From: Pseudomonadales bacterium
GTDB taxonomy: Bacteria > Pseudomonadota > Gammaproteobacteria > Pseudomonadales > Azotimanducaceae
Reading direction: 5' to 3'
Assembly: GCA_041395945.1 (NCBI GenBank)
Contig: JAWKZN010000001.1
Coordinates: 2,666,001-2,730,000, forward strand
Length of the DNA stretch: 64,000 nt
In this document: in pieces, positions 1 to 9,140 of the stretch
Layout of the letters: every line of letters starts with the position of its first letter
Numbering within the stretch: the stretch's first letter is position 1
Position numbers and translations under genes: made by a program
Notes under the pieces: model-generated
Told to the model about the DNA's origin: nothing
Seen by the model: the letters and a program-made list of their open reading frames with translations, nothing else
Database searches by the model: none

Positions 1-1781
1 CGGATGAGGGTGGCAAGTCCAGGCAGTTCCCCGGCCATCTGCACATCGACACCCGCTTCAAGCAGCATGACATCCCCGGTGGTCAGGGCTTCCACGGCTG
101 TCTGATAGTCGGTCACCCGGTCGACACGGATGGCCTGCAGCCGGTCACCGAGCACAGTTTCCACGGCCTGTTCCCAGCCGGCGACTACCGACAGCACCTC
201 ACCCAGACGGGCTGCTCCCGCCAGTCCCTGGGCTTCGATCCAGTCCCGGGCTTCCCGATCGTCGCGACCGAGTGCCGCCTGCTGCAGTGCCTGCAGACTG
301 GCGAGCTCATGGCGCAGTTCCTGGACCTCGCCGCGGGCATCTTCGAGAACACGCTCGCGCAGCAGCAGATCTTCACGCGCAGCAGCGAGCTCGCGCAGAC
401 TCGCATCCACTTCTGCCTCGAGCCGGCTGCGGGTTTCTTCGTGTACTTCGATTTCCACTGCCAGAGACTGCACATCGTCCGAGGCTATCTCCGGCGCCTG
501 TGCGGCATCCGAGTGCAGCTGTTCGAGACGACCGCGCAGCCGCTGCAGCAGTTGCTCGAGATGTTCGATACGCGAAGACTGCACTTCGGCATTGCGCTCA
601 TGATCGGAAAACGCCCGGGTGAACTGATCCCAGGCCTCCTGCCAGCGCCGATAACGGGCTTCGAACTCGGCGACCGCACCGGACGCCTGCTGATCAGACT
701 CTTCCGCTGCCTGTACCTGGGGACCGAGCTCGGCGATACGCTGCTTCAGTTCGTTAATCTGACCTTCGTCCATCTCCAGCTGGCGGGAGGTTTCAGACGC
801 CTGCTGTTCGACACTGGCGAGATCGAGTTCGAGCTGCTTGACCCGCTCCTGATTGAACTGAATTGCCTCTTCGACCCGGGCGATGTCGGCTCCAAGCTGA
901 TAGAAACGGCCCTGGATAGCGTTGAATGACTCGCTCTGATCCGCATGCTGCTGACGCAGCTTCTCGATCTCGGTGTCTATCCGCTGGGCGTCAGCTGCGG
1001 CCCGCTCGAACTGAACTTCGAGGTCGCGGATCAGGGCGTGGCGCGCGTTGAGTTCGGCTTCGAGGCTGGCATAGCGCAGGGCATAGAGTTCGGCGGTGAG
1101 TTTGCGCTCTTCCGCTTTCAGCACCCGGTATCGCTCCGCCGCCTTGGCCTGCCGATCCAGATGTCTGATCTGCTTTTCAAGCTCTTCCCGGATGTCATTC
1201 AGGCGGGAGAGGTTTTCCCTGGTGTGGCGGATGCGGTTTTCCGTTTCCCGGCGCCGCTCCTTGTACTTTGAGATGCCGGCCGCCTCTTCCAGATACACCC
1301 GCAGATCTTCAGGCCTTGCCTCGACGAGCTGACTGATCATGCCCTGCTCGATGATCGAGTAACTGCGCGGCCCGAAGCCCGTGCCCAGGAAGATGTCCAT
1401 GATGTCACGCCGGCGGCATTTGTTGCCGTTGAGAAAATAGGCGGACTGGGAATCTCTTGTGACCTGGCGGCGCACGGAGATTTCGCCGTAGGACGCGTAC
1501 TCGCCACCGATGCGTCCATCCCGGTTGTCGAACAGCAGTTCGATACTGGCAAGGGCCGTGGGTTTACGGGTTTTGGAGCCGTTGAAGATGACGTCGGTGA
1601 GGTTCTCGCCACGCAACTGCTTGGCGGAGCTTTCTCCCATCACCCAGCGCACCGCATCGATGATGTTCGATTTTCCACAGCCGTTGGGCCCGACGATGGC
1701 ACATCGATTACTGGGGAGGATGACCGTTGTCGGATCGACAAAAGACTTGAATCCAGCGAGCTTTATTGCTTTCAGCCGCAT
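1..1781 (-). CDS. smc: Chromosome segregation ATPase SMC (3' part missing)
   Basis: This is the N-terminal ~593 residues of an SMC ATPase, which compacts and segregates the chromosome as a DNA-entrapping dimer with ScpA/ScpB. The protein opens MRLKAIKLAGFKSFVDPT, followed by Walker A GPNGCGKSN at about residues 30-38, the GESSAKQLRGENL stretch and the FLGTGFGPRSYSIIEQG region of the ABC-type head. A long heptad-like coiled coil rich in E, Q, R and L follows from about residue 160. The hinge appears to begin around residue 530 (GLAGAARLGEVL), and the frame is still open at the window edge, so the second coil and the Walker B/signature half lie to the left. The ATG at 1781 matches the family start. 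A GntR-type regulator lies 164 bp upstream on the same strand. Confidence 0.96.
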   Translation of the reverse strand, partial: MRLKAIKLAGFKSFVDPTTVILPSNRCAIVGPNGCGKSNIIDAVRWVMGESSAKQLRGENLTDVIFNGSKTRKPTALASIELLFDNRDGRIGGEYASYGEISVRRQVTRDSQSAYFLNGNKCRRRDIMDIFLGTGFGPRSYSIIEQGMISQLVEARPEDLRVYLEEAAGISKYKERRRETENRIRHTRENLSRLNDIREELEKQIRHLDRQAKAAERYRVLKAEERKLTAELYALRYASLEAELNARHALIRDLEVQFERAAADAQRIDTEIEKLRQQHADQSESFNAIQGRFYQLGADIARVEEAIQFNQERVKQLELDLASVEQQASETSRQLEMDEGQINELKQRIAELGPQVQAAEESDQQASGAVAEFEARYRRWQEAWDQFTRAFSDHERNAEVQSSRIEHLEQLLQRLRGRLEQLHSDAAQAPEIASDDVQSLAVEIEVHEETRSRLEAEVDASLRELAAAREDLLLRERVLEDARGEVQELRHELASLQALQQAALGRDDREARDWIEAQGLAGAARLGEVLSVVAGWEQAVETVLGDRLQAIRVDRVTDYQTAVEALTTGDVMLLEAGVDVQMAGELPGLATLI

Positions 1782-1945
1782 AGTCGAGGCGCGCTTCGAC
1801 CTTCTGGAGGGGCTCTGCGCGCTTGGGTCACCCTGGTTTTTGAAACGGCGCTAGTCTAAAGCAATTGCCGGATGAGCGTAACACCCGCACCGTCGTCAAT
1901 TGGGCATTATTACAGGCGTTTTCGCTGGACTTTTCGTCCGCCGGT

Positions 1946-2662
1946 TCAGGCCGGAGTGTGCGACTTCCCGGACAGCGGATGTCCGCGCGGTGCGCCGCGG
2001 GGTGATTCCCCACCGCCATCAATACAGCCGAGCGCGAGACGCTTCTCCCGACCATGGAAGGCCCGCACCAGTTCACCGGCGCGATCTCCCGCCCGCTCGG
2101 CGAGAGCGGCAGTCAGAGCCTGGTGATAACGCAGGGTATCCCTCGGCTCGAAGTTTTCATGCGCGGCCACCAGATGCGCCACTCGCATGCCGGCGGGCAC
2201 CAGACCCTCGAGTACCGAATTCAGATAGAAATTATCGAGCTGCGTGAGACTGGCTGCCAGAAACTGTGCCCTGGCCGCGAGCAGCCGGGTCACATCGGGC
2301 TGGCTGAGGGCGGCATTCATCTCATTCAGAGCCGGTTCAAGGCGTTCCAGGTGCTGCCCGGGCAGCGCGGCGAGTTTGCGGAAAAAAAGTACCTGCAGCT
2401 CCGTATACAGTTCGCAGAAGTTGGCAATCTCCTGACCTTCCATGGCGCTCACGACCGCACCCCGGCGGGGGATGATCCGAATCAGGTGGCGTTTTTCGAG
2501 AATCAGCAGGGCCTCCCGCACTGATCCCCGGGAAACCCCGAGTTCACCGGCAACCTTGAGTTCCTGGATGCGTGCCCGGGGTTTCAGCCGCCCCCGGATG
2601 ATCTCATTACTCAGATGATCGGCAATCTGCTCGGTCAGGCTGATCGCTGGCTCAAAACCCAT
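1946..2662 (-). CDS. GntR/FadR-type (FCD) transcriptional regulator
   Basis: A 238-residue regulator with the two-domain GntR architecture. The N-terminal winged helix has the family signature: SLTEQIADHLSNEIIRGRLK, then SRGSVREALLILEKRHLI and a wing IPRRGAVVS, within residues 8-75. The remainder is all-helical and fits an FCD effector-binding domain (EGQEIANFCELYTELQVL at its start). The effector cannot be read from the sequence. A TTG at 2704 would add 14 residues, but the ATG at 2662 has a good AGGGAG ribosome binding site eight bases upstream and matches where this family usually begins. The last ~20 residues are Gly/Pro/Arg-rich and probably disordered. It sits between ccmI (73 bp upstream) and smc on the same strand. 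It could be read through from ccm, or could have its own promoter in the short gap. Confidence 0.88.
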   Translation of the reverse strand: MGFEPAISLTEQIADHLSNEIIRGRLKPRARIQELKVAGELGVSRGSVREALLILEKRHLIRIIPRRGAVVSAMEGQEIANFCELYTELQVLFFRKLAALPGQHLERLEPALNEMNAALSQPDVTRLLAARAQFLAASLTQLDNFYLNSVLEGLVPAGMRVAHLVAAHENFEPRDTLRYHQALTAALAERAGDRAGELVRAFHGREKRLALGCIDGGGESPRGAPRGHPLSGKSHTPA

Positions 2663-2734
2663 TACGCTGCTCCCTGGCTGTGCCCGGTCCAAGCGGTAAG
2701 ACAACGTCAGAGTGAGTGGGGTTCCGGAGGACCT

Positions 2735-3910
2735 TCAGGTCGGAGGGGTGAGCCGGGCTTCCAGTACGACGGGTGCGTCGAGATCTTCAAGTCCGATCGG
2801 CTGGGACTGCCACTCCCAGTCGCCGGGCTGGGCCAGAGGGGTCCCTCCCAGGCTGAGGCGGACGGCGATTTCCACCTCTCCCGCAGCAGAAAGCGGCTGC
2901 GCGGGATTCATGCTGACCGCATCGTCGAGGCGGATGGACAGGGGAAAGTCGAGGGCGGGACGGCGCACCACCGCATAAGGCATACCACCGCCGACCGGGC
3001 GCGCAATCACAAACAGGGTCGCGCCCCGGGGCACCGGGTCCGCCACCCTGACGTCGACATCCACGCTCGGGTTGAGATTGCCCAGCGCACGCCTGGCTTC
3101 CGCCATGCCGGCGCGCAGGGACGCCCGCTGTTCCGCGTCCAGGGCCCGGGACAGGGCGCGATCGAGATAGCCGACCGCGGCTTTGATCTCACCACTGCGG
3201 AAAGCGTCTATCGCATACATCTCCAGCACCAGCAGATGATTGGGGTCCTGGGCCAGCAGCCGCTCGGCGATGCTGCGGGAGGTGGCGTCGATCACGCCCC
3301 CGCCTGCCAGATAGCGGGCCTGCAGCCAGTAAACGTCGATACTGGGATCATCGCCATGCACCGCGTGGGCACGGGCGAAATCCTCTGCCGCAGCCTGATA
3401 GTTACCCAGTTTCAGGTGGGTGTGGCCCAGCAGATACCAGCTTTTCGCGTCCCCGGCACGGCTTTCCACCCGGCGCTGCAACTGCTCCTGCCACTCCAGC
3501 AGCGCCTGCCTGTCCGCTTCCGCATCCAGCTGCAGAAGCCTTTCTGCACCACGCAGACTGTCCGCGGCAGGATCGCCGATCAGGGTGTAGAGGCCGAGAG
3601 AGCCCGCGACCAGGCACAGCGCCGCAAACAGGGCAATCCAGGGCGCAATCCGATCACCGCCGCTGCGCTCCTCTTCGGCATAGTCATCGAGCAGGGATCG
3701 ATTGAGTTCTTCGGTGACCAGATCCCGGTCAGTGGCGGCCAGAGTGCCGGTGGCGAGATCCTGCTCCAGTTCGTCGAGGCGATCCCGATACAGCGCGGTG
3801 GTGGTTGCCTGGCGCGACGGACCCTCGCCCCGAGCAGGCTGTCGCAGCAGTGCGATCCCCAGAAGCAGCACGGCGGCTGACAGCAGTAATGCGGCGCCAA
3901 GCCAGATCAT
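2735..3910 (-). CDS. ccmI: Cytochrome c biogenesis protein CcmI
   Basis: A 391-residue membrane-anchored TPR protein that holds apocytochrome c for the haem ligation complex CcmFH. The N-terminus shows two hydrophobic segments, one at residues 1-23 (MIWLGAALLLSAAVLLLGIA) and a second near residue 95, flanking a cytoplasmic RDRLDELEQDLATG-type segment typical of CcmI-1. The C-terminal part carries TPR-like helices (SWYLLGHTHLKLGNYQAAAE) followed by a beta-rich tail (VRVADPVPRGATLFVIARPV) that resembles the CcmI/CycH C-terminal domain. The reading frame continues 43 codons upstream, but the ATG at 3910 overlaps the ccmH stop as ATGA and starts directly at the membrane segment. It is the last gene of the ccm block. 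Confidence 0.93.
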   Translation of the reverse strand: MIWLGAALLLSAAVLLLGIALLRQPARGEGPSRQATTTALYRDRLDELEQDLATGTLAATDRDLVTEELNRSLLDDYAEEERSGGDRIAPWIALFAALCLVAGSLGLYTLIGDPAADSLRGAERLLQLDAEADRQALLEWQEQLQRRVESRAGDAKSWYLLGHTHLKLGNYQAAAEDFARAHAVHGDDPSIDVYWLQARYLAGGGVIDATSRSIAERLLAQDPNHLLVLEMYAIDAFRSGEIKAAVGYLDRALSRALDAEQRASLRAGMAEARRALGNLNPSVDVDVRVADPVPRGATLFVIARPVGGGMPYAVVRRPALDFPLSIRLDDAVSMNPAQPLSAAGEVEIAVRLSLGGTPLAQPGDWEWQSQPIGLEDLDAPVVLEARLTPPT

Positions 3911-4404
3911 TCGCCGTTCCGGAGGATGCTTGCCAGTCTGTCGCGCTCCGCGGCACTCAACTGATCCGCAGCGGGCTGCCGCAGCATCCGCCGCAACGCC
4001 CAGGCGCCGAGCAGGAGAAACCCGAAGGGGCTCAGCCACAACAGCCAGGTGCTGGGTTTGAAGGGCGGATCGTAAAGCACGAAGTCACCGTAGCGGGACT
4101 GCAGAAAATCGCGCACTTCCTGATCACTCAACCCCTCGACGACCAGCAGCCGGTGCACGGTCATCCGCAGATCGTGTGCAATCGGCGCGTCCGAGCCTGA
4201 CAGGTTGGTGTTCAGACATTTCGGGCAGCGGAATTCATCGATCAGGGTCCGATAGCGCGCCTCCAGTTCCCCGGAAGGAAACTCGAGCGCATCCACCGGA
4301 CCCGCACCATAGGCGTCCGGAGCCGCGCCGACAGACGCTCCGCCGCACAGCGTCAACACCAGAACCAGCAGACCGAACCGCTGACTGCGGTCAGTCACCC
4401 TCAT
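3907..4404 (-). CDS. ccmH: Cytochrome c maturation protein CcmH (short form)
   Basis: A 165-residue thiol oxidoreductase of the haem ligation complex; it handles the CXXCH cysteines of apocytochrome c in the periplasm. There is a signal or anchor helix at residues 8-27 (FGLLVLVLTLCGGASVG), then the conserved RCPKCLNTNLSGSDAPIA motif with the CXXC active site, then RSRYGDFVLYDPPFKP-like residues. A C-terminal membrane helix follows (STWLLWLSPFGFLLLGAWAL) and a short cytoplasmic tail. The length fits the short CcmH form, with CcmI encoded separately downstream, instead of the fused E. coli form. ATG 4404 is preferred over the upstream in-frame ATG at 4449. It overlaps ccmG by 14 bp and ccmI by 4 bp, indicating translational coupling. 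Confidence 0.95.
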   Translation of the reverse strand: MRVTDRSQRFGLLVLVLTLCGGASVGAAPDAYGAGPVDALEFPSGELEARYRTLIDEFRCPKCLNTNLSGSDAPIAHDLRMTVHRLLVVEGLSDQEVRDFLQSRYGDFVLYDPPFKPSTWLLWLSPFGFLLLGAWALRRMLRQPAADQLSAAERDRLASILRNGE

Positions 4405-4972
4405 GAGAACGCCCTGCCACACCGGTGATCTCGAGACCCGGGGCTTCAAGAGTGCGCAGCCGGGGCAGCAGCTCGTCCTGCCAGATCCGTGGATTGATCT
4501 CGCCGACCCGCTTGTAGACGATTACCCCGCTGGCATCCACCAGGAAACTTTCAGGCGCGCCGTACACGCCGAGTTCCACACCCAGGGAGCCGTCCAGGTC
4601 CTGGATCACGAACTCATAGGGGTCCCCGAACTCCGCCAGCCAGCGCAGCGCCGCCTGGCGATTGTCCTTGTAGTTGATGCCAACGATCCGCAGGCCCGTT
4701 TCCCGGCGGATCCGCACCAGTTCCTCATGTTCGGCCTTGCAGGTCGGGCACCAGGTGGCCCACACGTTGACCAGGACCGGACTGCCCAGCAGCGCCTGGC
4801 GATCCACCTGAACCCGGGGCGTGTCGAGCCGGGGTGCTGTGAATTCCGGGAAGGGTTTACCCAGCAGCGCGGAAGGCAGGGCGTGAGGGTCGTTGAGGCT
4901 GAATCCCGCATAGCCGATCACCACGATGGCAGCAAAGATTCCCAGCGGGATAAACAGACTCGCCCGGCTCAT
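4391..4972 (-). CDS. ccmG: Thiol:disulfide interchange protein CcmG/DsbE
   Basis: A 193-residue membrane-anchored thioredoxin-fold reductant for apocytochrome c or CcmH disulfides. An N-terminal helix (LFIPLGIFAAIVVIGYAGFS, residues 6-25) anchors it in the inner membrane facing the periplasm. The CcmG signature follows: GKPFPEF, then VNVWATWCPTCKAEH with the WCPTC active site near residue 74, then GINYKDNRQAALRWL and the cis-proline segment YGAPESFLVDASG. The length is normal for the family. The start overlaps the ccmF stop as ATGA, which fixes it. The C-terminal tail of about 20 residues (APGLEITGVAGRS) is slightly longer than usual. Confidence 0.96.
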   Translation of the reverse strand: MSRASLFIPLGIFAAIVVIGYAGFSLNDPHALPSALLGKPFPEFTAPRLDTPRVQVDRQALLGSPVLVNVWATWCPTCKAEHEELVRIRRETGLRIVGINYKDNRQAALRWLAEFGDPYEFVIQDLDGSLGVELGVYGAPESFLVDASGVIVYKRVGEINPRIWQDELLPRLRTLEAPGLEITGVAGRSHEGD

Positions 4973-6927
4973 GAGGCGCTGACCGTTGCTCCGGCGGGGG
5001 TTTCCAGCCGCCGACGCAGCCGTCGATAGCGGCCATCGAGCACCGCGAGTCCACCACCGAGTGCCATGAGCACACCACCGAACCAGATCCAGCGCACGAA
5101 GGGTTTGATCTGGATACGTACCGCCCAGGCTCCGTCGCCAATCGGCTCGCCCATGGAAACGTAGAGGTCCCGGGTGAATCCCGGGTCGATCGCCGCTTCA
5201 GTCATCAGATTGCGGCTTGCCAGATAGCTGCGCTTCTCCGGCGCCATCAGGATGCGGCGGTCACCCTCGCTGACACTGAAGGTTGCCCGCTGGGCCACAT
5301 AGTTGGGACCGCGCACCTGGGAGACTTCGATGAATTCGAATACCCGGCCGCCGATCTCGACCTGATCTCCCGCCATCATGCGCAGGTCCTTCTCCACTGA
5401 CAGCTGGGAAGTGAGTGCGACACCGAGCAGGGTACAGGCAAAGCCGAGGTGACCGAGACACATACCCCAGTAAGCCAGGGGCACCCGGCGCAGGCCGCCG
5501 GCAATGCGCAGCCAGACGTCCAGCGCCTGAGAACCGACTACCCAGGCTGCCAGAACCAGGGTGACGCCGACCTGCCAGCTCATGGCACCACTGGCCAGCA
5601 GCGGTACCACCACGCCGAAGCCGAGACTGCCCGCTGCAATCCAGCGCAGCCGCAGCCAGATGCGGGCCAGGGGGGTGCGCTTCCAGTTCAGCGCCGAGAC
5701 CAGCCCGAGTGCCGCGGCAAGCAGCAGCATGAGCGGTACGAATCCCGCATTGAAATAAGGCGGACCAACGGAAATCTTGTCGCCCCCGGTGATCGCTTCG
5801 ACCGCCAGGGGATAGAGGGTGCCCAGCAGCACCACGGCCATCGCGACGACCAGCAGGACGTTGTTCAGCAGCAGGAAAGCTTCCCGGCTGAGAAGTTCAA
5901 AGTGCACGCGGGAACGGATCGCGGATGCGCGGAATCCGTAGATGAGCAGCGAACCGCCCACCACCAGCACCAGGAAAATCAGAATGAACAGACCCCGGGT
6001 GGGATCCACGGCGAAGGCGTGCACGGATGTGAGTACCCCTGAGCGGACGATGAATGCACCCAGGAGACTCAGGGAAAAAGTTGCGATGGCAAGCAGCAGC
6101 GTCCAGCTCTTGAAGGTGCCGCGCTTTTCCGAAACCGCCAGAGAATGGATCAGGGCGGTGCCCACCAGCCAGGGCATGAAGCTGGCATTTTCCACCGGAT
6201 CCCAGAACCACCAGCCACCCCAGCCGAGTTCGTAATAAGCCCACCAGCTGCCGAGGGTGATCCCAACGGTAAGAAACGCCCAGGCGATGTTGCTCCAGGG
6301 TCTCGACCAGCGCGCCCAGGCCGCATCGAGTCGTCCGGAAAGCAGCGCGGCGATGGCAAAAGCGAAAGCTACAGAAAAGCCCACATAGCCCATGTAGAGC
6401 ATTGGCGGGTGCACGATCAGCCCGAAATCCTGGAGCAGCGGATTCAGGTCCGCACCATCCGCCGGCGTCATGGGTACCAGGCGTTCGAACGGATTGCTGG
6501 TGAACAGCAGAAAACTCAGGAAGCCCACGTTGAGCAGACCCATGACACCCAGCACCCGGGCGAGAAAGCGTACCGGCAGATCGCCGCTGCGCAGCACCAC
6601 GGCCAGTGTCCAGCCCGCCATGATCAGCGTCCACAGCAAAAACGATCCCTCATGAGCGCCCCACACCGCACTGGCTTTGTAGTACCAGGGCAGCAGTGAA
6701 TTGGAGTTCGCCGCGACATAAGCCACCGAGAAATCGTCTTCGATGAAGCCCAGGGTGAGTGCTGCGTAGGCGAGCAGAATAAAAGCAAACTGAGCGGCGA
6801 CCAGCATGCCCAGAGCCTGCATCCAGCGCAGCCTGCCCAGTGCTGCACCACCCAGACCGAAGACGGCGATGAGGACAGCGAAGCCCAGCGCGAGAATCAG
6901 CGCAAAATGGCCGAGTTCAACTGTCAT
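4969..6927 (-). CDS. ccmF: Haem lyase subunit CcmF
   Basis: A 652-residue polytopic membrane protein, the core of the cytochrome c haem ligase, which attaches haem delivered by holo-CcmE. It has about 15 hydrophobic segments and the haem-handling WWD motif GWGGWWFWDPVENASFMPWL at about residues 235-255. It also shows the family segments WGAHEGSFLLWTLIM, HPPMLYMGYVGFSV and EKRGTFKSWTLLLA, and a periplasmic domain near residues 500-600 (EKDLRMMAGDQVEIGG). A GTG two codons upstream (6933) is also possible. The ATG at 6927 lies inside the last codons of ccmE, and ccmG begins at its stop codon, so the set is translationally coupled. Confidence 0.97.
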   Translation of the reverse strand: MTVELGHFALILALGFAVLIAVFGLGGAALGRLRWMQALGMLVAAQFAFILLAYAALTLGFIEDDFSVAYVAANSNSLLPWYYKASAVWGAHEGSFLLWTLIMAGWTLAVVLRSGDLPVRFLARVLGVMGLLNVGFLSFLLFTSNPFERLVPMTPADGADLNPLLQDFGLIVHPPMLYMGYVGFSVAFAFAIAALLSGRLDAAWARWSRPWSNIAWAFLTVGITLGSWWAYYELGWGGWWFWDPVENASFMPWLVGTALIHSLAVSEKRGTFKSWTLLLAIATFSLSLLGAFIVRSGVLTSVHAFAVDPTRGLFILIFLVLVVGGSLLIYGFRASAIRSRVHFELLSREAFLLLNNVLLVVAMAVVLLGTLYPLAVEAITGGDKISVGPPYFNAGFVPLMLLLAAALGLVSALNWKRTPLARIWLRLRWIAAGSLGFGVVVPLLASGAMSWQVGVTLVLAAWVVGSQALDVWLRIAGGLRRVPLAYWGMCLGHLGFACTLLGVALTSQLSVEKDLRMMAGDQVEIGGRVFEFIEVSQVRGPNYVAQRATFSVSEGDRRILMAPEKRSYLASRNLMTEAAIDPGFTRDLYVSMGEPIGDGAWAVRIQIKPFVRWIWFGGVLMALGGGLAVLDGRYRRLRRRLETPAGATVSAS

Positions 6928-7423
6928 TGCCACTCACAGCACCCGCCGGTGCTCTGTTCGCTTCGCTGTTCACATCCAGGGGAGACTTCGGCCTGGTGCT
7001 GTGCGCCGGGTTCATATCCGCCAGTTCCGGGGGCATGTAATTCTCATCGTGTTTGGCCAGTACCTGATTGGCTTCAAATGTTCCGCCAGCGGCGAGAGCG
7101 CCCTGCACAATGACACCCTGCCCCTCGCGAAACAGATCCGGCAGGATGCCGCTGTAGCGCACCGGAAACTCAGCACCCCGGTAGTCGGTGAGCACGAAGG
7201 AGACTTCGAGGCTCTGAGGATCCCTTGCCACACTCCCTTCGAGAACCATCCCACCGGCGCGGATCTGCGCGCCGACCGGCGCGCTGCCATCCACCACCTG
7301 ATCCGGCGGATAGAACATGTTGATGTTCTCGGACAGTGCTGTGAGCAGCAGGGCCACGGTCGCGCCTGCACCAAGTACCAGAAATGTCACTACAATCAAT
7401 CGGTTACGTCGTTTCGGATGCAA
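6917..7423 (-). CDS. ccmE: Haem chaperone CcmE
   Basis: A 168-residue periplasmic haem chaperone anchored by one N-terminal helix (LIVVTFLVLGAGATVALLLT). It receives haem from CcmC and carries it to CcmF. The OB-fold core includes FYPPDQVVDG and RAGGMVLEGSVARD, and the haem-attachment motif VLAKHDENYMPPE contains the covalent-haem histidine and the conserved tyrosine. The start is a TTG preceded by an AGAGG ribosome binding site at normal spacing; no ATG is available upstream of the family's MHPKRRNRL opening. The C-terminal tail is hydrophilic and variable. It lies 21 bp after ccmD and overlaps ccmF. Confidence 0.95.
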   Translation of the reverse strand: MHPKRRNRLIVVTFLVLGAGATVALLLTALSENINMFYPPDQVVDGSAPVGAQIRAGGMVLEGSVARDPQSLEVSFVLTDYRGAEFPVRYSGILPDLFREGQGVIVQGALAAGGTFEANQVLAKHDENYMPPELADMNPAHSTRPKSPLDVNSEANRAPAGAVSGNDS

Positions 7424-7444
7424 AACTACCTCTTCTTCAGGTCT

Positions 7445-7687
7445 TCAGAACCCACTGCTTCCCGTTCCCGGATCACCGCTGCCGGCGGCCTTTTCAGCCC
7501 GCGCGGATTCTACCCCTGCAGCCGCGCGCCTTTCGAGTGCGCGGGATTCTCGCAGGAAGCGGCCGCGGCTTATCCGCAGAGCCATCACATTTGCCAACAC
7601 TACCAGTCCCGTCGCGCCATAACTGAGCCACACGTACAGACCGTGGCCGCCCATTGCCAGGAAGTCGGACAGAGATGCGAAACTCAT
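7445..7687 (-). CDS. ccmD: Haem exporter subunit CcmD
   Basis: An 80-residue single-span membrane protein that is part of the CcmABCD complex and helps release holo-CcmE. The characteristic opening is ASLSDFLAMGGHGLYVWLSY, followed by one transmembrane helix (TGLVVLANVMALRI) and a positively charged RGRFLRESRALERR segment. The start is the ATG at 7687, which overlaps the ccmC stop; the frame is open for 48 codons further upstream but only inside ccmC. An Ala/Gly-rich tail of roughly 25 residues makes it somewhat longer than many CcmD proteins. Confidence 0.93.
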   Translation of the reverse strand: MSFASLSDFLAMGGHGLYVWLSYGATGLVVLANVMALRISRGRFLRESRALERRAAAGVESARAEKAAGSGDPGTGSSGF

Positions 7688-8439
7688 CCGACGCTTCCCT
7701 GCCCGCCGACGAGCGCCCGCACCCACGCGGTACCCCGCTCCCGGTTCAGGATTTCCAGGCGCAGACGTCCCAGCAGGTTGGCGCCGAACAGGAAATAGAA
7801 GCCGAACACATTGACCGCCAGCGGCAGCCACATTTCCGGTGGCATGGCGGGGGCTTCAGTAATTCTGAAGGTGGCAGGCTGATGCAGGGTGAGCCACCAG
7901 TCGACCGAGTATTTGATGATCGGAATATTGATGGTGCCGACCAGCGCGAGAACGGCGCAGGCACGCCCCGCGCTCTCTTCCCGGGGAATGGCCTTGCGCA
8001 GCGCAAACAGACCGAAATAGAGAAACAGCAGTACCAGCATCGAGGTGGTGCGGGCGTCCCACACCCACCAGGCACCCCAGGTCGGCTTACCCCAGACCGC
8101 CCCGGTGAACAGCGCCAGCGCAGTCATCGACATCCCGAAGGGCACGACGGTCGCCAGCACCATGTCCGCCAGTTTCATGCGCCAGACCAGCAGCACGAGA
8201 CCCGCCGCGCCCATCAGCATGTAGGCAGACTGGGCGACAATGGCAGTGGGTACATGTACATACATGATCCGGAAGCTGTTGCCCTGCTGGTAATCGGGCG
8301 GTGCAAAGGCCAGCCCCCACACAGTACCCACCAGGAGCAGCGCGGCCGCCAGCACCCCGAATACCCAGACCCAGGGGCCGCTGATGTCATAGAACCAGCG
8401 TGGAGAGCCAAGTCTGTGCCACCACTGTTTAATGTTCAT
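7684..8439 (-). CDS. ccmC: Haem exporter protein CcmC
   Basis: A 251-residue integral membrane protein with about six spans that presents haem to CcmE. The WWD haem-handling motif is visible as WGAWWVWDARTTSMLVLLFL near residues 115-135. Conserved histidines lie in YVHVPTAIVAQ and in the later VDWWLTLHQPATF loop. The length is normal. The gene starts 11 bp after ccmB and overlaps ccmD by 4 bp. Confidence 0.97.
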   Translation of the reverse strand: MNIKQWWHRLGSPRWFYDISGPWVWVFGVLAAALLLVGTVWGLAFAPPDYQQGNSFRIMYVHVPTAIVAQSAYMLMGAAGLVLLVWRMKLADMVLATVVPFGMSMTALALFTGAVWGKPTWGAWWVWDARTTSMLVLLFLYFGLFALRKAIPREESAGRACAVLALVGTINIPIIKYSVDWWLTLHQPATFRITEAPAMPPEMWLPLAVNVFGFYFLFGANLLGRLRLEILNRERGTAWVRALVGGQGSVG

Positions 8440-8450
8440 GCGTCAATCCG

Positions 8451-9140
8451 CTACTGTTCCAGAGTGATCTTCAACGCCGCTTCCACCGCAAAGGGCGCCA
8501 GCGTGAAGGCCACCATCGAAATCACACCCAGCCAGTAGATCTGCGCCAGGGTCCCGATGCCCGCCATCTGCTCCAGCACCGCCCCTGCACCGAAAATCAG
8601 GATCGGAACATACAGAGGCAGCACCAGCAGCGCCAGCAGCACCCCGCCCCGCTGCAGACCGACCGTGAGCGCAGCACCGATGGCACCAATGAGACTCAGC
8701 GCAGGCGTGCCGATGAGCAGCCCGAGCATCAGTTTGCCCAGCACTTCGACCGGCAGAAACAGAATCAGTGCCGCGACCGGCGCCAGCAGGGTCATGGCAA
8801 GGCCGCTGAAGACCCAGTGGGCCAGGATCTTTGCGAGAATCGGCAGAAATCTGGGCTCGGCCATCAGCACCAGCTGCTCCAGGGTGCCGTCGTCGTAGTC
8901 GCGGCGGAACAGGGCATCGAGACTGAGCAGATTGGCAAGCAGTACCAGCACCCAGATGATGGCGGGTGCCTGGTCGCGCAGCGCATCCGGTCCGCCACCA
9001 GTGCCAAGAGCGAACAGGGTCATCGCCAGAAAAAGAAACACCAGCGGATGCAGCATCTCTTCAAGACTCTGCAGCAGCAGGGCGAATTCACGGCGCAGCT
9101 GGGCGATGAACAGGCCACCGGAACGTCTGTTACCGTGCAC
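8451..9140 (-). CDS. ccmB: Haem exporter ABC permease CcmB
   Basis: A 229-residue permease partner of CcmA in the CcmAB ABC transporter, whose ATPase activity is needed to release holo-CcmE from CcmCD. There are six hydrophobic segments, with the family-typical AQLRREFALLLQSLEEMLHPL opening, RDYDDGTLEQLVLMAEP loop and LPLYVPILIFGAGAV segment. The start is GTG at 9140, overlapping the ccmA stop (TAG/GTG). Confidence 0.95.
   Translation of the reverse strand: MHGNRRSGGLFIAQLRREFALLLQSLEEMLHPLVFLFLAMTLFALGTGGGPDALRDQAPAIIWVLVLLANLLSLDALFRRDYDDGTLEQLVLMAEPRFLPILAKILAHWVFSGLAMTLLAPVAALILFLPVEVLGKLMLGLLIGTPALSLIGAIGAALTVGLQRGGVLLALLVLPLYVPILIFGAGAVLEQMAGIGTLAQIYWLGVISMVAFTLAPFAVEAALKITLEQ

Noticed and set aside
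1..1780. Several plus-strand frames in the first 1.8 kb
   Set aside because: They are shadows of smc, whose frame runs open to the left edge with clear head-domain motifs.
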